A stretch of 64,000 bases of DNA from Prevotella sp. (GTDB taxonomy: Bacteria > Bacteroidota > Bacteroidia > Bacteroidales > Bacteroidaceae): positions 27,611 through 91,610 of the forward strand of contig JALFSW010000087.1 in NCBI GenBank assembly GCA_022779305.1, read 5' to 3'. Below the pieces are notes generated by a model. The model did no database searches, had not been told where the DNA came from, and worked only from the letters and a program-made list of their open reading frames with translations. Of this stretch, positions 19,422 through 28,531 are shown piece by piece. Every line of letters starts with the position of its first letter. Position 1 is the stretch's first letter. A program made the position numbers and the translations under genes.

Positions 19422-19429
19422 CAAATTTA
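19422..19429 (-). promoter_or_regulatory. -7 promoter box for guaB
   Basis: TAAATTTG on the minus strand, followed by CACGC, 29 bp before the guaB start. No clear -33 TTTG. Confidence 0.5.
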
Positions 19430-19609
19430 ATAATAATTCTTCATAACTTCAGCATTTTTCTTAGTTTTCTACTAAAGAATTAAAGCAATTTAACGCCAAA
19501 GAGTTCTGTACATACACTTGGCGAATTTCTATAGTTTTTCTAACAACTTTCAAACATCCGATAACAATCTGATTTTTAGCTATTTAAAATATAATATATA
19601 CTTACATTC

Positions 19610-19667
19610 CAAGTGAGCCTCACTTGTATCCTAACTGAGGTTCACTTGCGTCCTAACCAAGCCTCAC
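19610..19667. repeat. Three-unit 22-bp palindromic repeat array 2
   Basis: Cores at 19614 (TGAGCCTCA), 19636 (TGAGGTTCA) and 19658 (CAAGCCTCA), exactly 22 bp apart. It abuts the fragment of the 200-bp element at 19668. The rest of the 449-bp guaB-M43 gap holds a CGCCAA/TTGGCG dyad (19494-19523) and A/T-rich DNA. Confidence 0.85.
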
Positions 19668-19691
19668 TTAACCCCAAATCGGTCATTAGAC
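19668..19691 (-). repeat. Fragment of the ~200-bp element (right terminal repeat only)
   Basis: TTAACCCCAAATCGGTCATT continuing into AGAC matches the right terminal inverted repeat of the element; no further similarity continues. It directly follows array 2. A related short motif (AACTAAACGAAATTGA) follows at 19710-19725. Confidence 0.7.
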
Positions 19692-19780
19692 GATCGCGTC
19701 AGCAAGAAAAAACTAAACGAAATTGAACGAACATTCAATAACAGAGCTCAAGACTTGTGGAATGTAAAGCACACAATATA

Positions 19781-19830
19781 AAAAAAGAGAAGTGGCAAAT
19801 CGTGCCACTCCTCTTTACTGTTTTTTTAGT
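19781..19830 (-). terminator. Intrinsic terminator of the M43 protease unit
   Basis: Stem AAAGAG-A-AGTGGCA / TGCCACT-C-CTCTTT with a 5-nt loop. On the minus strand it is followed by a run of seven T, 13-60 bp past the protease stop. Confidence 0.88.
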
Positions 19831-19842
19831 GAGATATAGTTT

Positions 19843-21168
19843 TTATTTCATGTGATAGCAAATGCTACTGCGTACTGGAACCTTGAATGTTCGCTTGACC
19901 ATCGTCTTTTGTGCATCGGTTCTTACTTTAGGTCCAGGTACAAACGGACTGTGAAGCAAGACGTAGCGTATACGGGCTACTTGTTCAGCGGTAAATTTGT
20001 TGCGCTTTGTCCAGTAGTAGTCCATAATATTGTCTGAAACGAAAGTGGCTTTTGTAATGCTGTTCGTTCTGTTGAGCCATTTATTCACATCTTCGAGTGT
20101 AAAGTTAGGATGTTGCCATTGATACTCTTGAAGTTCGCGGAGATATTTACTGCGATTATAGGTTGGCGTATCCTCACAGAAATCGGTATCGGTGTTGCTG
20201 TCCATTCCTTTCTTTGCGTCTTCGCTAAAGACGTGGCGCAAACCGAAATAGTGACCCAACTCATGAGCAATGGTTGAAACAAAATTGGTTGTTTCCAACT
20301 CGTTGTTTGGTGAAGTATAGGCATAAAGACTGTTCACACTGACACAATACGACGCTGTGAGGTCTTTTGGAGAAATATTCTTTGGAAGTTTTTCCAAACC
20401 AGCAAGCGTATCGGGTGCTATGGTGTAAGGAAGTGTTGTTACGCCCGTAACCGATTCATCTGAGAAATTATACAAACAGATGTTCACATAACGGTCTTGA
20501 TCCCAAAGCAAGTCGCGGTAGCGTTTTGGTGCAGCTTCGGCAAAGCCCATGAAACGGTTATAATCGATTTTGTCGATATTCCACTGCACACGATTAACAC
20601 CCGCTTCTTTCATCTTCACACCATTAGGTGTTTCAGTTGCCATCACAAATTCCACATTGATGCCTGCGGCAGCCGCTTTCCAGATCTGGTTTACTTGCGC
20701 CAAGACTTCTTTCAAATACCCCTCGCGAATGTATTGTTTTTCGTTTGAGGCGTCGCGATAAATAACATGAAAGACAACGGGAATGCGATACTTATAATTC
20801 GCATCTGGGTTTTGTTCTATGGCTTGAATAACTTCCACCTGTTTCACTTGCGTTCCATCAACAGTGGCAATCGTGAGCGTATCTTTTCGTTCTCCGCGAT
20901 AGAGATTTTCAGCTATCGTCAACTCAACGATGTTGTCGCCTTCGCCAATCGAAAGATTAGGAGTAACCCATCCTTGTGCAGAAGTAATTGTCCAACGTAC
21001 ATTCGATTTTACTTGCAAAGTCATCATTGCACCCTCTGCAGGCACTTCTAATTTATCTTTGTCCACGCTAAGCGCAGATGTTTTAATATCATCATCGTTG
21101 CAGGCTGCCAGGAAAGTAACGGCAAAACCGATGAGGAAAAACGATAGAATTATATTGATCTTTTTCAT
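19843..21168 (-). CDS. Surface lipoprotein zinc metalloprotease (M43/pappalysin-like)
   Basis: 441 residues. Lipoprotein signal (FAVTFLAAC) followed by NDDD, an acidic stretch like the lipoprotein export signals that send Bacteroidetes lipoproteins to the cell surface. A BACON-like beta-sandwich (about 35-110; VRWTITSAQGWVTPNLSIGE) precedes the protease domain. The zinc site HELGHYFGLRH (about 298-308) is the extended HExxHxxGxxH metzincin motif, and NIMDY (about 378) provides the Met-turn. Cysteines around FCEDTP fit the M43 family. Likely degrades extracellular protein or peptides. Ten bp after another lipoprotein gene, same transcript. Confidence 0.9.
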   Translation of the reverse strand: MKKINIILSFFLIGFAVTFLAACNDDDIKTSALSVDKDKLEVPAEGAMMTLQVKSNVRWTITSAQGWVTPNLSIGEGDNIVELTIAENLYRGERKDTLTIATVDGTQVKQVEVIQAIEQNPDANYKYRIPVVFHVIYRDASNEKQYIREGYLKEVLAQVNQIWKAAAAGINVEFVMATETPNGVKMKEAGVNRVQWNIDKIDYNRFMGFAEAAPKRYRDLLWDQDRYVNICLYNFSDESVTGVTTLPYTIAPDTLAGLEKLPKNISPKDLTASYCVSVNSLYAYTSPNNELETTNFVSTIAHELGHYFGLRHVFSEDAKKGMDSNTDTDFCEDTPTYNRSKYLRELQEYQWQHPNFTLEDVNKWLNRTNSITKATFVSDNIMDYYWTKRNKFTAEQVARIRYVLLHSPFVPGPKVRTDAQKTMVKRTFKVPVRSSICYHMK

Positions 21169-21178
21169 AATGGTTTAA

Positions 21179-22621
21179 TTATAGGTGGAATGAGTTTGTG
21201 AATGTTTTCTGACGAGGAATTGCTTTAAGCAAGTTACCCGATTTGTAATTGGGTCTTAATTCCTTACGACGAGGTGCTGAATACTGTGAATAGTCGGTGA
21301 GGTTGGCTGCAGGTGCAGTGTAGTTGAACTTAACGGTCTTGCCTTGAGGTGTAATCATAGCTCCGTCTATAGTGATGTTGGTACCATCGCTTGTGACAAC
21401 AGTCTTACCTTTCACGAAAAGTCCGATCAAATCAATTTGTCCTGCATCGTTGTAATGGCAATAGTATGAACCTTGTGGAGCATACATTCCATAAACACTA
21501 GTATACATTCCGGCAATAACAACAGGTGGCGTATAGGTTGCACCAGCTTCAGAAACTTTCACATTTTCATACGTGCCCACCAGTTTGCTGATGTCCATAC
21601 GGTCGCTATAAGGTGAAAGCAATGTGAGCGCAACAACCTCTCCTGCCCCAACTACGAAACCACTGGCGTCTACTGGTGTGTTATAGAGTGTGAGCCCATA
21701 AGTTCCGTATGTTCCTACGCTACCCTTTGAATAGTAACCAGAAAGAGCTTTTGGAACCATTGTGATGTCGCTACGCAAAGGATTATAGCGCGCAGGGTCA
21801 TTGTTGGTAAATGGTAATTCGCCTTTGAAGGTGTAACGAATGTTCTTTTCAACACCTGCCTGTTCGATTTTACCATCGATTACGAATGAATATGTTTTAT
21901 TACCGTCATGCGCAACAGTAATTGTTCCGTCTACAAAACGATAGGTGTAGCCTTCAGACGCAGCACCATTCTCTATCTTTGTAGCAATAACATATTTGCA
22001 GTTATAGGCATCGGCTGTTCCTTTTTCATGACCATCTGATATTCGGTAAGTTCCTGGTGTGATGACAGCATTGTCACCATCGGCAGGAATTGCATCTCCG
22101 ATAAAAAGTTGTAAGGCTTGGTCACCAACTTGCGTGGGAAGACCACCGGTGCTAATAGGACCGCTTGAGAGTGCAAGCATGTAATAACCCACGTTGTTTT
22201 TATAGAAATCGCCATAATACTGCAACCATCCGTCCTTCATGACAACATCTTGAATGTAAGCTTTCTGTGTGGTTGCTGCGAGTGAAATAGTGGTTACTTC
22301 TGTTGTGTTTCTTGCAGCAAGATAAACAACATAGTTGGTTTCAGATGCCAATTGTCCGATCGTTATTTCTTGGCTCTTTCCTTCAAGTTGTGTTCCTTTT
22401 GTAAGGATTTCGGCAGGTGTAGGTTCTTTCGCAATTGCCGATTGACAGATGTAGGCTCCGCTTTGCGCTTTTTCCATATCAACCGACAACTTCAGAAAGT
22501 CGGTTCCAACTTCGGTTACTTTTGCCGACAACTCAGGCGTAATGACTGGTGCTTCATCATCATTACAGCCTGTTAGGACAAAGAGTGCCAACATAACTGT
22601 TCCAAAAATCAATTGTTTCAT
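21179..22621 (-). CDS. Surface lipoprotein of unknown function
   Basis: 480 residues with a lipobox (LFVLTGC) and acidic NDDEAP directly after the Cys, again suggesting surface exposure. An N-terminal fibronectin type III-like domain (about 28-115; AKVTEVGTDFLKLSVDMEKA) has a strand pattern ending YLAARNTTEVTTISL. The remainder is beta-rich with repeated phrases about a 'GTYRISDG' / 'GTYENVKV' kind. No catalytic motif seen. Cotranscribed with the M43 protease, so it may be a substrate-binding or scaffold partner; that is inference from position only. Confidence 0.8.
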   Translation of the reverse strand: MKQLIFGTVMLALFVLTGCNDDEAPVITPELSAKVTEVGTDFLKLSVDMEKAQSGAYICQSAIAKEPTPAEILTKGTQLEGKSQEITIGQLASETNYVVYLAARNTTEVTTISLAATTQKAYIQDVVMKDGWLQYYGDFYKNNVGYYMLALSSGPISTGGLPTQVGDQALQLFIGDAIPADGDNAVITPGTYRISDGHEKGTADAYNCKYVIATKIENGAASEGYTYRFVDGTITVAHDGNKTYSFVIDGKIEQAGVEKNIRYTFKGELPFTNNDPARYNPLRSDITMVPKALSGYYSKGSVGTYGTYGLTLYNTPVDASGFVVGAGEVVALTLLSPYSDRMDISKLVGTYENVKVSEAGATYTPPVVIAGMYTSVYGMYAPQGSYYCHYNDAGQIDLIGLFVKGKTVVTSDGTNITIDGAMITPQGKTVKFNYTAPAANLTDYSQYSAPRRKELRPNYKSGNLLKAIPRQKTFTNSFHL

Positions 22622-22700
22622 AAGCTTAAAGTTTTTGTTATATATAGATCATTTAGAAATTTCACGTTTCTGCGTTGCTCAAGAAAAATACTTCTTGGTA

Positions 22701-22734
22701 CAAAGATATATAATATCAACACAAAGAAAACAAA
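22701..22734 (-). promoter_or_regulatory. Promoter of the two-lipoprotein unit
   Basis: TATCTTTG (minus strand, 22701-22708) with a TTTG 22 bp upstream (22731-22734). It lies between the TPR-AraC gene and the lipoprotein gene; start site predicted near 22695, about 75 bp before the ATG. Confidence 0.65.
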
Positions 22735-22768
22735 AAAGCTATGAAACAATGTGACTTATTGTGAAAAA

Positions 22769-24382
22769 TCACGCTTTATAACGCTCTTTCGCAATTTTCT
22801 GATAGTCGGAAGGCGACAATCCTGTTACTCTTTTGAAGGCGCGTGAGAAACTTTCGCGTGCTTTAAAGCCTACGCTTGCACCTATTGCTTCGAGTGTCAG
22901 TAATTTACTATTGGAGATATCGTTGATGCGACGACAGGCTTCATGTATGCGATATTCGCTTAAAAGAAGGATGAACGACTGACCAAATTTTTCGTTTATC
23001 ACTTGTGATATATCTTTCTTGTTAACTTGGCACAATTGAGAAAGCCGCTCTATTGAAAAGTCTTCTTTGCATATTTCAGCCGTATTGCGCATCGCTTCTT
23101 CAATCTTTGTTTTGATTTCAGATTTCGTCGCTTCATCAAGATTACTTTTGCTGTATTTCAATTTCGTATTATCGGCTATCTGAAATTGTATTTTTTGATA
23201 AAGTGTCAGATTTTGTTTTTTGAGGAATTTATTCTTTCTGTAAAGTATAAACAAGAACAGGATGGTGATTGATATGCCACCCAAGATAGAAATCAACAAG
23301 AAGTTTTGTAATCTTCGTGTTTCTTTTAGATTACTGATTTCCTCTGTCAAGTCATTGACATTATGAAGAAGATAATAATTCTTTATGTTGTTGAGGTTAT
23401 TATTTGTGAGCAGTGAGTCCCTATTCTTGAAATAGGTGAGTTGCCAATGATCGGCTAAACCTTTATTGTTCTGTTGCAATGCGATTTCATACAACAATTT
23501 ATTGGCATCTGTTTCCACATCCTTCATCTTAAATTCCTTACCCATCTGTTCTAATATTAAGGCATAATGAAGTGCCGAATCAGATTGCTCCGCTATTTTA
23601 TAGATGCTTGCCAAATGCCAATAAAGCACACAATGCAATCGATTTTCGCCATCGCTTGCAGAACGTTTAATCTGTTTCTTCAATGTACTGACAGCCTCAT
23701 CATATTGTTTGCGTTGCAGATGCGTAACGGCTTTCAGAATGACCTTTGCATAAGAATAAAATGAAGTGTTGATTGGGATTTTGGTTTTCCGAAATAATTC
23801 CGTATGTTTCTTAAAAGCTTTGATATTTTCTTCCTCCACACCAAAATTCCAAAAGTTAAGAAAAGACGATATGGTATTTTGCCAATCATGAATTTCTAAA
23901 GCATTATCGAAAGCTTCCTTATAATAATGCCGAGCTGCATCAACATTATTAGAAGAGGGCATATAGATAGCGTAGAGGCTATACAAATGTCCCATATTTT
24001 GCGAAATAGAAATCTGAAGACGTGGATCATCACAATATTTATTGGCTTTGATGAGACATTCCATGGCATCTATATAATTGAAAAGGAAAAACATATAGAT
24101 GTAACCGCAGCGGTTATACGCCATTGCTGTATAGCGACGTTCTTCAGGTGTGAGTTCTTTTTTGTGTTGGAACTTTGTAGCCAAAAGCAAACTGTAAATC
24201 AGCGCACTATCTGGTCTATTTTTCTCAAACAAGGCTGAATAAGCTAAGTCTATCAATTGCTCGGCAGATTTATCCATTCCCAATTGCAAAGGAATAGAAC
24301 GATTGCCTGCCTGAAGTGCTGTACAGAAGAAAACAAACCATAACAATGCAGCAAAGCATTTCATCTTACATTGTGTCATCAT
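22769..24382 (-). CDS. Membrane-bound TPR-AraC transcriptional regulator
   Basis: 537 residues with three parts: a signal/anchor sequence (MKCFAALLWFVFFCTALQAG), a periplasmic region of TPR-like helix pairs (about 30-340; AMAYNRCGYIYMFFLFNYIDAMECL, LASIYKIAEQSDSALHYALIL), one transmembrane helix (about 355-378; LLISILGGISITILFLFILYR), then a basic linker and a C-terminal AraC DNA-binding domain (about 430-535) with two helix-turn-helix motifs (FSIERLSQLCQVNKKDISQVI; IGASVGFKARESFSRAFKR). There is no kinase or receiver, so it would act as a one-component transmembrane sensor. Directly upstream of, and on the same strand as, the M43/lipoprotein pair, its most likely target. Confidence 0.88.
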   Translation of the reverse strand: MMTQCKMKCFAALLWFVFFCTALQAGNRSIPLQLGMDKSAEQLIDLAYSALFEKNRPDSALIYSLLLATKFQHKKELTPEERRYTAMAYNRCGYIYMFFLFNYIDAMECLIKANKYCDDPRLQISISQNMGHLYSLYAIYMPSSNNVDAARHYYKEAFDNALEIHDWQNTISSFLNFWNFGVEEENIKAFKKHTELFRKTKIPINTSFYSYAKVILKAVTHLQRKQYDEAVSTLKKQIKRSASDGENRLHCVLYWHLASIYKIAEQSDSALHYALILEQMGKEFKMKDVETDANKLLYEIALQQNNKGLADHWQLTYFKNRDSLLTNNNLNNIKNYYLLHNVNDLTEEISNLKETRRLQNFLLISILGGISITILFLFILYRKNKFLKKQNLTLYQKIQFQIADNTKLKYSKSNLDEATKSEIKTKIEEAMRNTAEICKEDFSIERLSQLCQVNKKDISQVINEKFGQSFILLLSEYRIHEACRRINDISNSKLLTLEAIGASVGFKARESFSRAFKRVTGLSPSDYQKIAKERYKA

Positions 24383-24421
24383 TCCATCAAGATTTTAAGT
24401 ATTATGTTCAAGAAACGAATC

Positions 24422-24820
24422 TCAGCGCATATACCACAATCCCTTTTTTTTAATCATTGAAACCACAATCTGTTCGGAAGTCTTATCCGAGAAATGAAGA
24501 TTGAGAAAGACAACTGCCGTGCTGTCTTTCTCTCTAAATTCATTGCGCAGAATCGAACAATCCGTGAGCTTTTTATCTTCGTTTTTCCAGCGTTCTTTGA
24601 GCGATTTCAAGCCAAGAATCATTTGTGCTTTATAGTTTGCAGGTAACTTCTTCGGCATATCCATCCCTTCAAAGAAAGATTCTTCTTTACCATGAAGAAG
24701 ATAATCATAATAGGTTTTTGCTGCATGGGCTGCCAATTTCCCTTCATCAACGGGCTGTTCTTCTTTGCAACCCGTTAATGCGAACAAAATCAAAAATGCT
24801 AAACAAAGATAATGTTTCAT
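24422..24820 (-). CDS. Small lipoprotein, DUF4878/NTF2-like style
   Basis: 132 residues. Lipobox (LILFALTGC) followed by KEEQ. The mature part begins with a helix (GKLAAHAAKTYYDYLLHGKEESFFEGM) and ends in alternating strands (STAVVFLNLHFSDKTSEQIVVSMIKKKGLWYMR), a layout typical of cone-shaped NTF2-like lipoproteins such as DUF4878. Function unknown. 39 bp upstream of the TPR-AraC gene, possibly cotranscribed with it, and 23 bp after der. Confidence 0.75.
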   Translation of the reverse strand: MKHYLCLAFLILFALTGCKEEQPVDEGKLAAHAAKTYYDYLLHGKEESFFEGMDMPKKLPANYKAQMILGLKSLKERWKNEDKKLTDCSILRNEFREKDSTAVVFLNLHFSDKTSEQIVVSMIKKKGLWYMR

Positions 24821-24843
24821 CTTTCAGTAAATAGTTATTTGAC

Positions 24844-26157
24844 TTACTTTTGACGAATGAATATGTTGATCGGACAACCATTCAAATCCCAATGTTCACG
24901 AATTTTGTTCTCCAAGAAACGTCGATAGGATTCACGGATGTACTGTGGCAGATTGGCATAAAATACAAACGATGGGATTTGTGTTTTAGGCAATTGTGAA
25001 CAGTATTTTATCTTAATATATTTTCCCTTCACCGATGGTGGTGGTGTTGCTTCGATGATGGGCAGCATCACTTCGTTGAGTTTCGTCGTTCCAATGTGAG
25101 TCGTACGATTGAGATAGACTTGTTTTGCGATTTCAAGTACTTTGAAGATGCGCTGCTTAGTCAATGCCGAGGCAAAGATGATGGGGAAATCCACAAAAGG
25201 AGCCATTCTGTTGCGGATGGCATTCTCAAATGTTTTGATAACCTTCTGGTCTTTGTCTTCCACCAAGTCCCACTTATTAACAACAACAACAAGACTCTTA
25301 TTATTGCGCTGGATGATTTGAAAAATATTCATATCCTGCGCTTCAATGCCACGTGTTGCATCAATCATTAAAATACATACATCTGAGTTTTCAATACTGC
25401 GAATAGAACGCATCACGGAATAGAATTCCAAGTCTTCTGTCACTTTATTTTTGCGGCGAATACCTGCAGTATCAACTAGATAGAAGTCGAATCCAAATTT
25501 GTTGTAACGTGTGTAAATGCTGTCGCGTGTCGTGCCTGCAATTTCGGTAACGATGTTGCGATCTTCACCAATAAATGCGTTGATAAGACTGGATTTTCCA
25601 GCATTAGGACGTCCAACAACAGCAAAACGTGGAATTTCTTCTTCGATGTTTTCATCGGGAAGATCCTTCATACGCTCCAAGAGAAGGTCTAACAAGTCGC
25701 CTGTTCCACTACCAGTTTGTGCACTGATACAGATAGGATCACCCAAACCGAGCTTGTAAAATTCTGCCGATAGATAATATTCACCACTATTGTCTACCTT
25801 GTTGGCAACCAAAATCACGGGCAGTTTGGCACGACGCAGAATTTGTGCTACGTCCTCATCCCAGTCTGTTACGCCTGTTTCGTTATCAACAAGAAAAAGC
25901 ACAAAGTCGGCTTCTTCGGTTGCAATAAGCACTTGTCGACGTATGGCGTCTTCAAAAATATCATCCGAATTAACAACCCAACCACCTGTATCAACCACAG
26001 AAAATTCACGTCCGTTCCATTGACATTTGCCATACTGACGGTCGCGAGTTGTTCCTGCCGTGTCGCTCACGATAGCACGGCGACTCTGTGTTAAACGATT
26101 GAAGAGTGTAGACTTTCCTACATTGGGTCTACCCACAATAGCTACTAAATTTGCCAT
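24844..26157 (-). CDS. der: GTPase Der (EngA), 50S ribosome assembly
   Basis: Double-GTPase needed for large-subunit assembly. I use the ATG at 26157 ([20 protein letters not shown]); the ORF track extends 37 codons further upstream without conservation. G domain 1 has [21 protein letters not shown] and NKVD; G domain 2 (from about 175) has [19 protein letters not shown] and NKWD. A C-terminal KH-like domain ends in the usual [23 protein letters not shown]. 437 residues, normal length. Follows era by 185 bp. Confidence 0.97.
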   Translation of the reverse strand: MANLVAIVGRPNVGKSTLFNRLTQSRRAIVSDTAGTTRDRQYGKCQWNGREFSVVDTGGWVVNSDDIFEDAIRRQVLIATEEADFVLFLVDNETGVTDWDEDVAQILRRAKLPVILVANKVDNSGEYYLSAEFYKLGLGDPICISAQTGSGTGDLLDLLLERMKDLPDENIEEEIPRFAVVGRPNAGKSSLINAFIGEDRNIVTEIAGTTRDSIYTRYNKFGFDFYLVDTAGIRRKNKVTEDLEFYSVMRSIRSIENSDVCILMIDATRGIEAQDMNIFQIIQRNNKSLVVVVNKWDLVEDKDQKVIKTFENAIRNRMAPFVDFPIIFASALTKQRIFKVLEIAKQVYLNRTTHIGTTKLNEVMLPIIEATPPPSVKGKYIKIKYCSQLPKTQIPSFVFYANLPQYIRESYRRFLENKIREHWDLNGCPINIFIRQK

Positions 26158-26315
26158 TTCTTTAAATCTTTTCCGCCTTGCCTCCTTGCACAATGACAAG
26201 ACGAATAAGGCGTGGTCAAATGCCTTTGTTAATAATCCCGAAGGATAACCACTTCCTCCAGCCCTCACATCGTGTGAGAGTTTGCTCTACATGCAGTCAG
26301 AGCTTTTCTTGTGTA

Positions 26316-26340
26316 GCAAACACCTCTTTTAGATGTTTGC
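26316..26340 (-). other. Hairpin after era
   Basis: GCAAACA / TGTTTGC inverted repeat just beyond the era stop codon; a second perfect dyad CTCACA-TCG-TGTGAG lies at 26264-26278. Neither is followed by a T-run on the minus strand, so these may be processing or weak termination structures between era and der. Confidence 0.45.
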
Positions 26341-26341
26341 C

Positions 26342-27223
26342 TTATATTGGGTTATAACCAAAATTCTCTAATTCTTTTTGCGAATTGCGCCAATCTTTGT
26401 CCACCTTTACAAAGGTTTCAAGAAAGATTTTCTTGCCAAAGAATGTTTCAAGACTTTTCCGTGCTTCCGATGAAACTTTTTTCAATGCTTGTCCTTGATG
26501 ACCAATGATAATACCTTTTTGGCTTTCACGCTCCACATAAATTACAGCATTGATACGTATCTGTTTTTCGTCTTCTTTGAAACGTTCCACCACGACTTCC
26601 ACTGCATATGGCACTTCCTTGTCATAGTAGCGCAAAATCTTCTCACGAATGATTTCCGTAACAAAAAAACGAGCGGGTTTGTCGGTCAATTGATCCTTAG
26701 CAAAATAGGCAGGACTTTCCGGAAGCAACTCTTTTACCCGTTTGAGCAATGCCTCTGTGCCAAACTTGTTTTTTGCTGAAATTGGAAGAATCTCTGCTTT
26801 GGGCAAGAGTGCGTGCCATTTTTCCACCAAACCGATAACTTGCTGTTGATCGCTTTCGTCAATCTTGTTTATCAGCAAGATAACGGGGATGGTCATTTTT
26901 GCTACTTTCTCCAAAAAATCTATATTCTTTTCGGGCTTTTCGATAACATCGGTAACATAAAGTAGTACATCGGCATCTGCCAAAGCCGATTCAGAGAAAT
27001 GAAGCATCATCTCTTGCATCTTGTAGTTTGGCTTCAGTACACCAGGCGTATCGGAAAACACAATTTGCATATCGTCTGTATTGACGATACCCATAATGCG
27101 ATGACGTGTGGTCTGCGCCTTGAAAGTTGCAATACTAATCTTTTCGCCAACGAGTTGATTCATCAGCGTACTCTTCCCCACATTGGGGTTTCCAACAATA
27201 TTAACAAAACCTGCTTTGTGCAT
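26342..27223 (-). CDS. era: GTPase Era, 30S ribosome maturation
   Basis: GTP-binding protein that acts on 16S rRNA 3' end maturation. Start chosen at the ATG at 27223 ([22 protein letters not shown]), since the ten extra codons of the ORF track lie outside the conserved start. GTPase motifs GNPNVGKST, FKAQTTRHRI (G2), DTPG, NKID. A C-terminal KH domain (about 205-293) has IIGHQGQALKKVSSEARKSLE. 293 residues. Third or fourth gene of the DUF177-rpmF-fabH-era run. Confidence 0.97.
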   Translation of the reverse strand: MHKAGFVNIVGNPNVGKSTLMNQLVGEKISIATFKAQTTRHRIMGIVNTDDMQIVFSDTPGVLKPNYKMQEMMLHFSESALADADVLLYVTDVIEKPEKNIDFLEKVAKMTIPVILLINKIDESDQQQVIGLVEKWHALLPKAEILPISAKNKFGTEALLKRVKELLPESPAYFAKDQLTDKPARFFVTEIIREKILRYYDKEVPYAVEVVVERFKEDEKQIRINAVIYVERESQKGIIIGHQGQALKKVSSEARKSLETFFGKKIFLETFVKVDKDWRNSQKELENFGYNPI

Positions 27224-27297
27224 AAATTTAACAAAAAGCGCACCTATCTTCATTGAAAAGAAAGATGCGCTAATGAGTTTATAATGCTTTAATTTCT

Positions 27298-28317
27298 TTA
27301 CTTCTTTGCCACCATAGTAGCCCCATCATACGCCCATTTGCAGAACGATGCGCCATGAACAAACCCTGCACCGAAGGCTGTGAAAATGACGTTATCCCCT
27401 TTCTTCAAATTGCTTTCAAAATCCCAAAGAGCCAACGGAATGGTTGCCGCACTCGTGTTTCCATATCGTTGAATATTGATAAGTACCTTTTCTAATGGAA
27501 GGTCAGCACGTTTTGCAACCGCTTCAATGATACGCAAGTTGGCTTCATGTGGCACAACCCAATTGACATCATCTTTCGTCAATTGGTTGTTCTTCATTAC
27601 CTCTGCCACATCATTACTCATACTCGTTACCGCATAGCGGAACACCGTGCGTCCCTCTTGATAGAGGTAATGCAAACGATGGTCAACCGTAAACTTAGAA
27701 GTAGGACAAACTGACCCACCAGCCTTCAAATGAAGGAAAGGCAAACCGATGCCATCTGTTCGCAAGAACGAGTTTTGCAAACCAACGTTCTCTTCCGTAG
27801 TCGCCTCAACCAATACTGCTGCAGCGCCATCACCAAAAAGAACACAAGTTTGACGATCTGTGTAATCAACAAGCGACGACATCTTGTCGGCACCTATAAC
27901 GATTATTTTCTTGTATCGACCGCTTTGAATCATCGAAGAAGCTACGTCAAGCGAATAGAGAAATCCGCTACAAGCTGCCTCTAAATCAAAGCCAAAAGCA
28001 TTCTTCAGCCCGAGCTTGCCGATTACGATTGATGCTGTCGAAGGAAATTTATAATCTGGAGTTGTGGTAGTAAGAATAAGCGCATCTATGCTGTCTGGAT
28101 CAACACCTGTCTTTTGTATCAATTGCTTTGCCGCTTTACGCGCCATGTAGCTTGTGCCGAGTCCTTCTTCGGTCAGGATGCGTCGTTCTTCGATACCAAC
28201 GCGCTCCATAATCCATTCATTACTGGTATCTACCATACGCGACAGTTCTTCATTCGTGAGAATGTAGTCTGGAACGTATCCGCCAATACCAGTAATGACT
28301 GCGTTTATCTTCTCCAT
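27298..28317 (-). CDS. fabH: 3-oxoacyl-ACP synthase III FabH
   Basis: Starts fatty-acid synthesis by condensing acetyl-CoA with malonyl-ACP. The catalytic triad is visible: Cys in AACSGFLYSL (about residue 119), His in VPHEANLRII (about 258) and Asn in YGNTSAATIP (about 288). The C-terminal FTAFGAGFVHGASFCKWAY glycine-rich motif is intact. 339 residues, slightly longer than the ~320 of E. coli at the C-terminus. Six bp after rpmF. Confidence 0.97.
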   Translation of the reverse strand: MEKINAVITGIGGYVPDYILTNEELSRMVDTSNEWIMERVGIEERRILTEEGLGTSYMARKAAKQLIQKTGVDPDSIDALILTTTTPDYKFPSTASIVIGKLGLKNAFGFDLEAACSGFLYSLDVASSMIQSGRYKKIIVIGADKMSSLVDYTDRQTCVLFGDGAAAVLVEATTEENVGLQNSFLRTDGIGLPFLHLKAGGSVCPTSKFTVDHRLHYLYQEGRTVFRYAVTSMSNDVAEVMKNNQLTKDDVNWVVPHEANLRIIEAVAKRADLPLEKVLINIQRYGNTSAATIPLALWDFESNLKKGDNVIFTAFGAGFVHGASFCKWAYDGATMVAKK

Positions 28318-28323
28318 AAACGA

Positions 28324-28509
28324 TTACTCTACGGTTTCTTTCACGATAGCAACCTTACCACGATAATATCCGCAAGTAGGGCAAACAGTGTGATAAACGT
28401 AATAAGAACCACAGTTTGAGCAAAGTGCCAATGTTGGAGCTACTGCCTTATCGTGAGTTCTTCTTTTGAGTGTACGAGTCTTTGACTGTCTTCTTTTTGG
28501 ATGTGCCAT
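28324..28509 (-). CDS. rpmF: Ribosomal protein bL32
   Basis: 61 residues: MAHPKRRQSKTRTLKRRTHD followed by the C4 zinc-ribbon CSNCGSYYVYHTVCPTCGYY. Large-subunit protein. The order DUF177-rpmF-fabH is conserved widely in bacteria. Confidence 0.97.
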   Translation of the reverse strand: MAHPKRRQSKTRTLKRRTHDKAVAPTLALCSNCGSYYVYHTVCPTCGYYRGKVAIVKETVE

Positions 28510-28531
28510 AATTCTTTAAACGTTTAATATT

